IMG/VR virus record: IMGVR_UViG_3300042562_001893
Coordinates: 1 to 26,078 of that record
DNA from: a virus
Length of the DNA: 26,078 bases
Strand: one strand, 5' to 3'
Made by a program: the position numbers and the translations under genes. The notes beneath the pieces were generated by a model. That model did no database searches and was not told where the DNA came from. It was given only the letters and a program-made list of their open reading frames with translations. This document shows, one piece after another, positions 15,157 to 21,924 of the stretch. The stretch's first letter is position 1. Every line of letters starts with the position of its first letter.

Positions 15157-17310
15157 ATGGCTGTAAAAGCAAACGAAACCGAAAGGCAGATGATTTTTAC
15201 CACCAAATTTGTCGATGAGGCAACTGATAAGATAAACGACGGTATAGTCGTCAAAAGATATCAGAATCCTTGGATGAAGAGCGAAGTCGGTATCAGAAGA
15301 GCAGGCGTCTCTTTTAGAATGACTCCCGAAGAACAACAAGAATACGTAAGATGTGCATTAGATATACATTACTTTACTGAGAAGTATTGTAAGACAAAAA
15401 GAGAAGATGGTTCTGTTGGTTCGATAACTCTTAGAGATTACCAAAAAGAAATCTTAGACAACTTTGTCAACAACAGATTCAATATACTTATGGCATCGAG
15501 ACAGGTTGGTAAAACCGTGTCTTCTGCTATTTTCATACTACATACGATATTATTCAGTAATGATAAGAACTGTATGATTGTTGCCAACAAAGGTGATACT
15601 GCAATTGAGATTGTGGATAAAGTAAAATCGATATACACACTTCTTCCATTCTTCTTAAAACCAGGTGTAAAGACTTGGAATCAAAAATCTCTTACATTTG
15701 AGAATGGTTGTAGAATAAAAACATCTGCAAGATCTAAGACTCCTGCGATTGGTTTTACCATTGACGTTCTTTACTTAGATGAGTTTGCACATATTCCATC
15801 GAATATCATCGAACCATACTATACCGCTGCGTTTCCGACCGTTTCTGCGGTACAAAACTCAAAGATTATCATTACATCAACACCAAATGGTATGAACTTA
15901 TTTCATAGGTTATTAACAGATGCTGAAAGACCTGATGGTGATCCAATGAAGAATAACTACAAACCTATGAGGGTTTACTGGTATCAGGTTCCTGGTAGGT
16001 TTGTGACTTATATAAGATTGAATCCACACAAACTTTATGAATATGGTGTTACAAAAGACGACATATTTAAATTAGTACAAGATACGTTTGGTGAAGTCAC
16101 AAAGACAAAGATTGAGTTTAACTTAGACCAGCAGAAAGATGTTATTCATGTATTTAACAATGAAAAGTGTACAGATGAAGAAGTTAAATCACTTCATTTT
16201 ATAGACAAAAATGGATTTGAGACTTCTATATTAGCCATTGCAGAGATGACAACGTGGAAAGACGAAGCTGTGAAGGATATTGGTGGAGAAGATGCGTTCA
16301 ATCAAGAGTATGGACTTAGATTTATTAACTCAAGTAAGTCTCTTTTGAATGAGGCCATAATAGATGAACTTTTAAAATCTAAAAAGAACTATATCTATGA
16401 AGAAATATTTGAGTTTAAGAACAAACTGAGGTTTATGTATGAAGACTTAAAATGGATTGATGATGATGAAGTACATATGCCATTAAAAAGAAAAGAATAT
16501 AAATATGTTCTTTCTGTCGATATATCCGAAGGTTTAGGACAAGATTACTCTATCATAAACATATTTAAAGTTTCTGAAAAACCTGTAGATTTAATAGAAA
16601 CACAAAAACACAAATACAAGGCCATTACTGATTTCTTCAGACTTGAACAGGTTGGATTATACAGAAACAACTTTGTTTCTGTCAAACAATTAGCAGAACT
16701 TCTTTATCTTCTTGTTTTTGAATATTTGAATCCTGATAATGTAAGAGTAGTTCTTGAGTTAAACAACTATGGAAACACACTATTGGCGGAGATGCCGCAC
16801 GTTTTTGATGGTAACAACAACTATGGTTCATCGGTGTTTGTTAGGTATAAACATAGAATAGATTCGACTGAAGAAAAACTTGGACTAAAAGTTGGTGAGA
16901 ATAAAAACATGATGGTTAAAGACTATCAAGAACTTATGTATAGTAGAGGATTTCATATTACAAATGAGGATAATATTAGAGAAATAACAACTTTTGTTAA
17001 GCATGTCACTACCGCAGGTAACGTAAGATATGCAGCAGACGTAGGACATGATGATACGGTTATGACCGTGGTCAATGCCACTTCTATTTTTGCCAAATCA
17101 GAATTCAAAGAGATGGTCGAAGAGTGGGGTAATAAATATAGTCCTAAAGAGTTTATGGCTTATGTCAACGACTGTATGAAAAACATGGATTATGTACAAG
17201 GAATTGACTATAGTCAGGTTCTTAGTGTTAGAAGACAGGTTATGTCACGAAATAAAGTGTCTAATGTAGGATCTAATCCGAATGGAATAAACTGGTTCAA
17301 TAGACCTTAA
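15157..17310 (+). CDS. Terminase large subunit (T4 gp17-like)
   Basis: The DNA packaging motor and nuclease, 717 residues (T4 gp17 has 610). ATPase domain: an adenine-binding-type LRDYQKEIL at about 92-100, Walker A SRQVGKT at 114-120, Walker B VLYLDE at 204-209 with catalytic E209, and coupling motif TSTPNG at 240-245. Nuclease domain (RNase H fold): D455 in LSVDISEG, E534 in VVLELNNYG, and D632/D633 in GHDDTV. The C-terminal 60 residues are a tail rich in Asn and Ser. The enzyme docks on the portal, hydrolyses ATP to pump DNA and cuts the concatemer. An extension of about 50 residues precedes the family's start. The gene is a single unit ending in a terminator at 17322; no intein or intron interrupts the motifs. 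Confidence 0.95.
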   Translation: MAVKANETERQMIFTTKFVDEATDKINDGIVVKRYQNPWMKSEVGIRRAGVSFRMTPEEQQEYVRCALDIHYFTEKYCKTKREDGSVGSITLRDYQKEILDNFVNNRFNILMASRQVGKTVSSAIFILHTILFSNDKNCMIVANKGDTAIEIVDKVKSIYTLLPFFLKPGVKTWNQKSLTFENGCRIKTSARSKTPAIGFTIDVLYLDEFAHIPSNIIEPYYTAAFPTVSAVQNSKIIITSTPNGMNLFHRLLTDAERPDGDPMKNNYKPMRVYWYQVPGRFVTYIRLNPHKLYEYGVTKDDIFKLVQDTFGEVTKTKIEFNLDQQKDVIHVFNNEKCTDEEVKSLHFIDKNGFETSILAIAEMTTWKDEAVKDIGGEDAFNQEYGLRFINSSKSLLNEAIIDELLKSKKNYIYEEIFEFKNKLRFMYEDLKWIDDDEVHMPLKRKEYKYVLSVDISEGLGQDYSIINIFKVSEKPVDLIETQKHKYKAITDFFRLEQVGLYRNNFVSVKQLAELLYLLVFEYLNPDNVRVVLELNNYGNTLLAEMPHVFDGNNNYGSSVFVRYKHRIDSTEEKLGLKVGENKNMMVKDYQELMYSRGFHITNEDNIREITTFVKHVTTAGNVRYAADVGHDDTVMTVVNATSIFAKSEFKEMVEEWGNKYSPKEFMAYVNDCMKNMDYVQGIDYSQVLSVRRQVMSRNKVSNVGSNPNGINWFNRP

Positions 17311-17321
17311 TGATTGAAAAT

Positions 17322-17352
17322 AAAAAATCCACTCATTGAGTGGATTTTTTTT
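17322..17352. terminator. Bidirectional hairpin terminator between terminase and clpS genes
   Basis: A-rich arm plus TCCACTCA, then TGAGTGGA plus T8 (17322-17352). It lies between two convergent genes and has A and T runs on both sides. The CCACTC/GAGTGG core is the same as at 127, 2111 and 2159. Confidence 0.88.
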
Positions 17353-17353
17353 A

Positions 17354-17632
17354 TTAGTTAGCTTCCATTGTTACTGAAAGTCCTGCAGTTTTTAGTTTTT
17401 CTTTCATTGTAGAGATTGTATCGTAGTCTCCATATTTCACATCACATTTACCTCTAAAGTGAACTATATGTGCACACTGATTTGCTTGTTCCTGCTCATG
17501 TTTACATATTTTCATAAGACACGTTATTACCCAATCAAACGAGTTGTAGTCATCATTGTGAAGGTCTAATCGATAAGGCTTTGACAGAATTTCTTCAACT
17601 TTCGATTCTACTTGTTCTTTAATTTTACCCAT
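17354..17632 (-). CDS. clpS: ClpS-like adaptor of the ClpAP/ClpCP protease
   Basis: 92 residues with the full ClpS core. Family landmarks are LHNDDYNSFDWVI (24-36), matching the E. coli VNDDYT region, and the conserved H58 followed by GKCDV (CAHIVHFRGKCDV). N26, D27 and H58 correspond to the residues of E. coli ClpS (Asn34, Asp35, His66) that hold the free amino group of an N-degron. ClpS delivers substrates with bulky N-terminal residues to the Clp ATPase and inhibits other substrates. A phage copy may redirect host proteolysis; whether it delivers phage or host targets is unknown. It follows the HAD gene by 29 bases, so the two are probably one transcript. The N-terminal tail (about 18 residues) is short. 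Confidence 0.9.
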   Translation of the reverse strand: MGKIKEQVESKVEEILSKPYRLDLHNDDYNSFDWVITCLMKICKHEQEQANQCAHIVHFRGKCDVKYGDYDTISTMKEKLKTAGLSVTMEAN

Positions 17633-17661
17633 AGTGTATTATCTTATTTTTTGATTATATA

Positions 17662-18195
17662 TTATATACTAGATCCTTGAATAGTTGTTTCTGTTTTGTT
17701 AACAACGTCTACTATTGTACTTTTGATATCTTGCTCTTTTGCCCATTCTACGAATTTAGGCAAGTGTGCTTCTCTATCGTCGTAGAACTTCAATTCTTTC
17801 ACTCCTAATTTTTTGATTGTTCTTTCTAATAAGTTGCATTTGAAAATAAATGTGTCACTTCCCCAGTTTAAGTGAACTTCATCAAATTCTATGTTGTTGT
17901 CTCTTAGAATCTTTTCAACGCCTTCTCTCATACCGGGAACTTTGTCTAATCTACCAGTTGCTAAAATTACATAAGCGTCTGGGTCAGCTATTGCTTCCAG
18001 ATATTTTTGGTAAGTCCATTCGTTTCTTGGAATGTTGAATATCTCATCATCGATAGATTCTGGTTTACCCCACCAACCTCTATGTGGCCAATCTGTTCCT
18101 GTTTTTTCTTTCCAAACTACTTTTCCATCTTCTGGAAGTGGAGTGTGAAATAATGTGTCGTCAAAATCAAAACAGATAAGTCTTTTATACTGCAT
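17662..18195 (-). CDS. HAD-superfamily phosphatase (Swiss-Army-knife RNA repair-like)
   Basis: 177 residues with all HAD motifs: DFDDT at 10-14, ATGR at 79-82 (motif II Thr80), K119 as the likely motif III lysine, and FYDDRE at 137-142. The W/P-rich cap between motifs I and II, the LATGR form and the HLPKF stretch after motif IV are typical of the 'Swiss Army knife RNA repair-like' HAD group. Related phage enzymes remove phosphate groups from nucleic-acid ends or nucleotides; the substrate here is unknown. The gene starts the minus unit with clpS and is preceded by a possible host-type promoter at 18219-18249. Confidence 0.8.
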   Translation of the reverse strand: MQYKRLICFDFDDTLFHTPLPEDGKVVWKEKTGTDWPHRGWWGKPESIDDEIFNIPRNEWTYQKYLEAIADPDAYVILATGRLDKVPGMREGVEKILRDNNIEFDEVHLNWGSDTFIFKCNLLERTIKKLGVKELKFYDDREAHLPKFVEWAKEQDIKSTIVDVVNKTETTIQGSSI

Positions 18196-18218
18196 AATGG
18201 TTCGTTTTATTTTATGTA

Positions 18219-18249
18219 CAAATATATATATAATATTTTGATATATAAA
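18219..18249 (-). promoter_or_regulatory. Possible Bacteroidota-type promoter of the HAD-clpS unit
   Basis: On minus: TTTA (18249 to 18246), 19 nt, then TATATTTG (18226 to 18219), about 23 bases before the ATG. The -7 element is perfect, and the -33 element matches three of four bases. The very AT-rich context makes chance matches more likely. Confidence 0.5.
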
Positions 18250-18268
18250 TTAAAATAGAAGAAAAATT

Positions 18269-18679
18269 ATGAAAATAGATTTAAAAAAGACACTTTTGTA
18301 TTTTATCGGTGCTTGTTTATTAGTTTCTGTGTTTCTAAACTTCAAAGGTTGTAACAGAGAATCTTTTGATAAATTGGAGGAAAAAAACAGATTGTTAGAG
18401 AAGACAAGAGATTCTCTTAAATATACAAACCAAAATCTTAAAAAAGAATTTGATAATATTCAAGTGATTATTGATAAAAGAGATGCACGTATAGCAGATC
18501 TACAGATACAGATAGAAGTATCTAAGCAAAATGTTATGGATTATAAGAATCGCGCGGATAAAGCAAACAAAGATTTGATAGAAACGAATAAAAAACTTGA
18601 AAATCTTAGAAAGAACCCAATCAAAAGAGACGATGATGACCTTATCAACTCTTTCAAAAACAAACTTAAAACCCCATGA
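18269..18679 (+). CDS. Membrane-anchored coiled-coil protein; possible inner-membrane spanin
   Basis: 136 residues. A short basic N-terminus (MKIDLKK) precedes one membrane helix (about residues 8-25, LLYFIGACLLVSVFLNF), then a charged coiled coil over most of the rest. This is the topology of an i-spanin (Rz): N-terminus in the cytoplasm, coiled coil in the periplasm. The stop overlaps the start of the next gene by four bases (ATGA at 18676-18679), as often seen in spanin pairs. No holin or endolysin is visible nearby, so a lysis role is only suggested. Other membrane-anchored coiled coils would look the same. Confidence 0.6.
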   Translation: MKIDLKKTLLYFIGACLLVSVFLNFKGCNRESFDKLEEKNRLLEKTRDSLKYTNQNLKKEFDNIQVIIDKRDARIADLQIQIEVSKQNVMDYKNRADKANKDLIETNKKLENLRKNPIKRDDDDLINSFKNKLKTP

Positions 18680-19161
18680 AAATAATATTGAGTATAATGC
18701 TTGTTCTTATTTCTTTCCTATCGTATTCTCAGGAATATCCTAAGATTGAACTAAATCAAAAAGGTGAGAAAGTTGTCATCTTCACTTTAAGTCAGGCACA
18801 AAAAATAGACAACGATTTAGAAATACTAAATATTTTAGAAAAGTCTAAAATACAATGTGATAGTTTAAATGTTTCCTATATTAAGATAGTTGATGCACAG
18901 AACCATCAGATAGTATTACTTGAAAAAAACGTTTCTGAACTAAATTTACAAGTAAATGATAAAGACTCTCAAATAAACAACCTATCTACTCAGGTAAAAA
19001 ATCTTGAAGAAAGTAATAAGATATGTGATGAGCAGAAATGTATAAAAGATAAGCAGATGGATGGTCTCAAAGATGATTTGAAAAAAGAGAAGATTAAAAA
19101 GTGGTTATTTGGAGGTGTAGGTCTCGCGGTCGGAATATTGGCAATCTTAATAGCACATTAA
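18676..19161 (+). CDS. Secreted coiled-coil protein with C-terminal membrane helix; possible spanin partner
   Basis: 161 residues. An N-terminal signal-peptide-like segment (MKIILSIMLVLISFLSYSQ), with possible cleavage after SYS or SYSQ, is followed by an EYPKIELNQKGEKVVIFTLSQAQKID segment (residues about 20-45) and a coiled coil (about 75-135). The C-terminus has a membrane helix (about 143-160, WLFGGVGLAVGILAILIAH). There is no lipobox cysteine, so it is not a classical o-spanin or u-spanin. Two cysteine clusters (around residues 58 and 115-120) could form disulfides in the periplasm. It is translationally coupled to the preceding gene. A joint envelope-disruption role is an inference from topology and overlap. 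Confidence 0.6.
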   Translation: MKIILSIMLVLISFLSYSQEYPKIELNQKGEKVVIFTLSQAQKIDNDLEILNILEKSKIQCDSLNVSYIKIVDAQNHQIVLLEKNVSELNLQVNDKDSQINNLSTQVKNLEESNKICDEQKCIKDKQMDGLKDDLKKEKIKKWLFGGVGLAVGILAILIAH

Positions 19162-19165
19162 AAGT

Positions 19166-19198
19166 GTAAAAAATGATATTTTTTACTTAATATATAAC
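19166..19198 (+). promoter_or_regulatory. Candidate phage promoter upstream of the Gln/Gly-rich gene
   Basis: An A run, then ATATTTT, 7 nt and ATATATAAC at 19190-19198, 23 bases before the ATG. The box matches the phage pattern, while the upstream element is a weak form of GCTTTTT. Confidence 0.5.
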
Positions 19199-19221
19199 TA
19201 TATAAAAAATTAAACCAAAAC

Positions 19222-19920
19222 ATGAAACATATCAGACAATTTGAAAGTTTTAGAGTTCAGAAAAACAGACAAGAAATAATCAGCGAAGCTGTTCTTCAAG
19301 TGAACGATATCTATAAGGTTAAAACTATGATCGATATTCCACAATCTTTAATCAATTCTTATGTTAAGAAAGTTAAAGATACTACAGGAAAAAATCTTCG
19401 TCAGTTTTTCGGTGATGTTGACATCGCGGAAGAGATTGTAAAATACATAACTCTTAACAATACAGACGTTGAGAAGATTCCTGGAAACGCTTTAATGGGC
19501 GGTGCACAAGGACAAGTTCAAGGACAGGGTCAAGGACAGGTTCAAGTTCAAACTGAAGGTGAGGCACAAACTCAAGGACAGGAACAAGCTCAACCACAAG
19601 CTCAACCACAGGGTCAAGGTCAAGAACAAGCTCAACCACAAGGACAGGGTCAAGAACAAGCTCAACCACAAGCACAATCACAAGAAGGTGATTTTGAAGA
19701 GCCACAAGCTCAACCACAAGGACAAGGACAGGAACAAGCTCAACCACAGGCACAAGGACAAGCTCAAACTGGTCAAGGACAAGCTCAAGGACAGGGTCAA
19801 GGACAAGCTCAAGGACAGGGTCAAGGACAAGGACAGGGACAACCACAAGGACAGGGTCAAGCTCAAGGACAAGGACAGGGTCAAGAAGAAGATGAAGATG
19901 AAGAAGAACTTCCAGCTTAA
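19222..19920 (+). CDS. Gln/Gly/Pro-rich protein with possible capsid-targeting N-terminus
   Basis: 232 residues in three parts. Residues 1-94 are an ordinary folded-looking domain that begins MKHIRQFESF, one of the best matches to the shared N-terminal pattern, with a helix around SLINSYVKKVKDTTGKN. Residues 95-221 are almost only Q alternating with G, A, P, E or V (units GQAQ, EQAQPQ). The last 11 residues are acidic (EEDEDEEELPA). There is no recognised family. A similar tract occurs in the 1141-residue protein at 8050-11475. The N-terminus suggests a packaged head protein, and the tract an extended flexible linker or condensate-forming region; both are inferences. Other frames of the repeat are open only because of its low complexity. 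Confidence 0.8.
   Translation: MKHIRQFESFRVQKNRQEIISEAVLQVNDIYKVKTMIDIPQSLINSYVKKVKDTTGKNLRQFFGDVDIAEEIVKYITLNNTDVEKIPGNALMGGAQGQVQGQGQGQVQVQTEGEAQTQGQEQAQPQAQPQGQGQEQAQPQGQGQEQAQPQAQSQEGDFEEPQAQPQGQGQEQAQPQAQGQAQTGQGQAQGQGQGQAQGQGQGQGQGQPQGQGQAQGQGQGQEEDEDEEELPA
19504..19884 (+). repeat. Gln/Gly/Ala/Pro-coding tandem repeat
   Basis: About 380 bases of irregular six-base units (CAA or CAG alternating with GGA, GGT, GCT, CCA) encode residues 95-221. It contains longer sub-repeats of the GGTCAAGAACAAGCTCAACC type. Unit number is likely to vary between isolates through slippage or recombination. It shares a 20-mer with the opposite-strand tract at 10822-10929. Confidence 0.9.
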
Positions 19921-19945
19921 TCAAAAATACTAGTATCTAGAAATT

Positions 19946-19975
19946 AAAAACCTATCAGAAATGATGGGTTTTTTT
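19946..19975 (+). terminator. Hairpin terminator after the Gln/Gly-rich gene
   Basis: Stem AAAAACCTATCA (19946-19957), GAAA tetraloop, stem TGATGGGTTTTT (19962-19973) with one T-G pair, then T's. Confidence 0.87.
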
Positions 19976-19977
19976 AT

Positions 19978-19988
19978 TTAATATATAA
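19978..19988 (+). promoter_or_regulatory. -10-like box abutting the start at 19992
   Basis: TTAATATATAA lies directly after the terminator T run and only three bases before the ATG at 19992-19994. If it is a promoter, the transcript would be leaderless or nearly so; otherwise it is part of an AT-rich initiation region. Confidence 0.35.
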
Positions 19989-19991
19989 AAT

Positions 19992-20639
19992 ATGAAAAAA
20001 ATCATTACATGGGAAGAGTTTAATGAATCTTATAATAAACCAAGAGTAGGTGGTAAAAAGAGATGGTCTGTTAAATATAAAAAAACAATAGACTGTAATA
20101 ATCCTAAAGGTTTTTCACAAAAACAATATTGTAAGAGAAAAAGAAAAGGTGGTAATTATAAGTCTGTTAAAGAAAACTTTGGTCTATCTGACCAAGAAAT
20201 AGAAAATAAGATAATGGAAGTATGGAAAGTAGATCCATATGAGTTTAAAGACTACATTACTTCATCTATGGATCATGGTGACTTATATGGAAGTTGTAAT
20301 TTGACTTTTGTTCTTTGGTATCCTTATCCAGATTCTAATGTCGAACCATGTGCCATATTTATGTTAGAAGATAACGAATGGAAGAAAGGACCTTGGTATG
20401 ACAATATGGATGCTATATTGAAAAGTGAAAGATATGAAGTTGGTATAGAAGCTTGGGTTCCGGATGTTGGTGGTAATCATGAAAAGATAGAGAAGTTTTA
20501 CAACTACGCAAACAGAGTTCTACAGGAAGCGGATATACCATACATTGCATCTTATCCAGATGTTCGACACGAAGGAAAGATACTTTTAGAGTATGGCTAT
20601 ACCTGGGGTTATAAAACAAAATTCATTGGCGACGAATAA
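19992..20639 (+). CDS. Hypothetical protein with NPKGFSQK motif and possible capsid-targeting N-terminus
   Basis: 215 residues. The N-terminus MKKIITWEEFNES fits the shared pattern. Residues about 33-50 contain IDCNNPKGFSQKQYC followed by a basic KRKRKGG run; I recall this two-cysteine NPKGFSQK module as recurring in proteins of unrelated phages, function unknown to me. The C-terminal domain (about 65-215) is mixed alpha/beta with aromatic strands (LTFVLWYPYP, KGPWYDNMD, EYGYTWGYKT) and is not recognised. It is the first gene of a plus-strand cluster with the next three (gaps of 28, 9 and 9 bases). A packaged accessory protein is possible. Confidence 0.65.
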   Translation: MKKIITWEEFNESYNKPRVGGKKRWSVKYKKTIDCNNPKGFSQKQYCKRKRKGGNYKSVKENFGLSDQEIENKIMEVWKVDPYEFKDYITSSMDHGDLYGSCNLTFVLWYPYPDSNVEPCAIFMLEDNEWKKGPWYDNMDAILKSERYEVGIEAWVPDVGGNHEKIEKFYNYANRVLQEADIPYIASYPDVRHEGKILLEYGYTWGYKTKFIGDE

Positions 20640-20667
20640 ATCTAAATGAGAAAATAATATATAGTAA

Positions 20668-21318
20668 ATGAGATACCTAAAAACGTTCGAAAGCCACAGC
20701 AGTAAAGACATTCTTATTGTTGTTGATGTTCAAAAATCATTCAAAAAATTCTTCAATGAGATTTATCTTCATGAGTTGAAAAAGTATTGTAATGAGTTCA
20801 GTAAGGTATATCAAATCTGGGACAACCACGTAGATGGAAAGAACGTCGATAAAGACTATCTATATGATGAAGATCCTGAAATACCTGTTCATAAAGATCT
20901 TTATCACTTTCCTAACCAAACTGACTTGATTGAGAAAAGATACAACTATGACGTTGATGCAGACTTCTATAAAAAAGTTCTTACACCGGAAACCTATGAA
21001 GAAGTTAAGACTAAAGAAGATGCAAACGAATTGAAAAAGGGAGATTTCTTTCCTACAGAAGAAGGAACTCTTATTATATATGTCGGAAATAACCACAAAT
21101 GGTATCATATGCCAAAGAAACTTCACGAACTTTTTACAGAAGTTGCAGAGGCACAAAATATGAATGAAGGATTGAGTGAGGTTAAAGATGTGATTCTTGT
21201 AGGTGGTGCAGATGGAGAATGTCTTACAGATGTTGAAACTGCAGCAGAGGCAATGGGTGTAAAACTGAGACTTAATCACAAATATATCTATAGTGCTAGC
21301 CACTGTCCAATAAAATAA
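20668..21318 (+). CDS. Cysteine hydrolase (isochorismatase/nicotinamidase-like) with possible capsid-targeting N-terminus
   Basis: 216 residues. After the N-terminus MRYLKTFES comes the family's first strand, ILIVVDVQKSF, with D20 and the DVQxxF signature. K90 in IEKRYNYD fits the catalytic lysine, and C185 in GGADGECLTDVETAAEAMG fits the nucleophile with the usual helix after it. Together they give the Asp-Lys-Cys triad of isochorismatase-type hydrolases, which include nicotinamidases and other amidases. An acidic insert of about 55 residues (about 96-150) lies between Lys and Cys and is unusual. The substrate cannot be read from the sequence. If the first nine residues are a capsid signal, the enzyme would travel in the head and act right after injection; that is inference. 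Confidence 0.72.
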   Translation: MRYLKTFESHSSKDILIVVDVQKSFKKFFNEIYLHELKKYCNEFSKVYQIWDNHVDGKNVDKDYLYDEDPEIPVHKDLYHFPNQTDLIEKRYNYDVDADFYKKVLTPETYEEVKTKEDANELKKGDFFPTEEGTLIIYVGNNHKWYHMPKKLHELFTEVAEAQNMNEGLSEVKDVILVGGADGECLTDVETAAEAMGVKLRLNHKYIYSASHCPIK

Positions 21319-21327
21319 GATTTATAT

Positions 21328-21708
21328 ATGAGACTTATATTAGAGTTTGATAAATATAGTGTTATTGAAGATGTTGTTGCTGAGATGTCTAAGATATTTC
21401 CTCATGTGAAAATGAAAGGAAGTGTTCTATATGCTTCTTCTATTTTAGACAAAGGTGGAAATCCTCTTGTGAGAATAGACTCAAAACAACCATTGATGGC
21501 ACTTTTGATTCAATTTATTGGTGATCATATTGTTATAAAATCATTTGTAAACTCTGTAAGAGAACCTAACTTCTCAAAAAGATTTATGGATGGTCTTTCA
21601 AATGTTTTAGAACCAAAATATACCATAGTAGTTGATCAAGATGTGAGTCAAGGATATTGGGACCATATAATCGAAAAGTATCCTCAATTTAATTGGATTA
21701 AAAAATAG
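21328..21708 (+). CDS. Hypothetical protein
   Basis: 126 residues, small mixed alpha/beta protein, family unknown. The start MRLILEFDKYS fits the shared N-terminal pattern loosely. A hydrophobic central segment (MALLIQFIGDHIVI, about 58-71) is too polar at its ends for a membrane helix and more likely a buried strand. The C-terminal QGYWDHIIEKYPQFNWIKK is aromatic and basic. It follows the cysteine hydrolase by nine bases and precedes the next gene by nine bases, so it belongs to the same operon. Confidence 0.6.
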   Translation: MRLILEFDKYSVIEDVVAEMSKIFPHVKMKGSVLYASSILDKGGNPLVRIDSKQPLMALLIQFIGDHIVIKSFVNSVREPNFSKRFMDGLSNVLEPKYTIVVDQDVSQGYWDHIIEKYPQFNWIKK

Positions 21709-21717
21709 TTTCATTTC

Positions 21718-21924
21718 ATGCCAGCAAAGTCAAAACAACAATTCAAATATGTTTACGCAATGCGTAATAAATATGGTTCTAAGAAAAAGGCTCCTAAAAA
21801 CATGAAGTGGGTATTCAACAAAGAATGGACTGATGTGAGTTTTAAAGATTTACCCAAGAAAATAAAGGAAAAGTGTATATATGATTATGTAAACTTTTTG
21901 AATGAAGTGTATTTCAAATACTAA
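21718..21924 (+). CDS. Small basic protein (MPAKSKQQ-type)
   Basis: 68 residues, highly basic (KSKQQFKYVYAMRNKYGSKKKAPKNMKW). The opening MPAKSKQQ recalls a family of small bacterial and phage proteins of unknown function (DUF3008-like) that begin MPAKSKAQQ, but the remainder differs. A nucleic-acid-binding role would suit the charge. Its stop TAA (21922-21924) overlaps the stop of the minus-strand gp25 gene, with no terminator between, so the two transcripts must run into each other. Confidence 0.6.
   Translation: MPAKSKQQFKYVYAMRNKYGSKKKAPKNMKWVFNKEWTDVSFKDLPKKIKEKCIYDYVNFLNEVYFKY

Noticed and set aside
19454-19933. Long open frames in the other reading frames and opposite strand of the Gln/Gly repeat (Leu/Val-rich and Lys/Asn-rich products)
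   Set aside because: They arise from the six-base repetitive composition; they lack plausible starts, leaders and non-repetitive domains.
20860-21303. Minus-strand 147-codon frame with Cys/Phe/Ile-rich product opposite the cysteine hydrolase
   Set aside because: Antisense of a convincingly conserved enzyme; composition is that of shadow translation.
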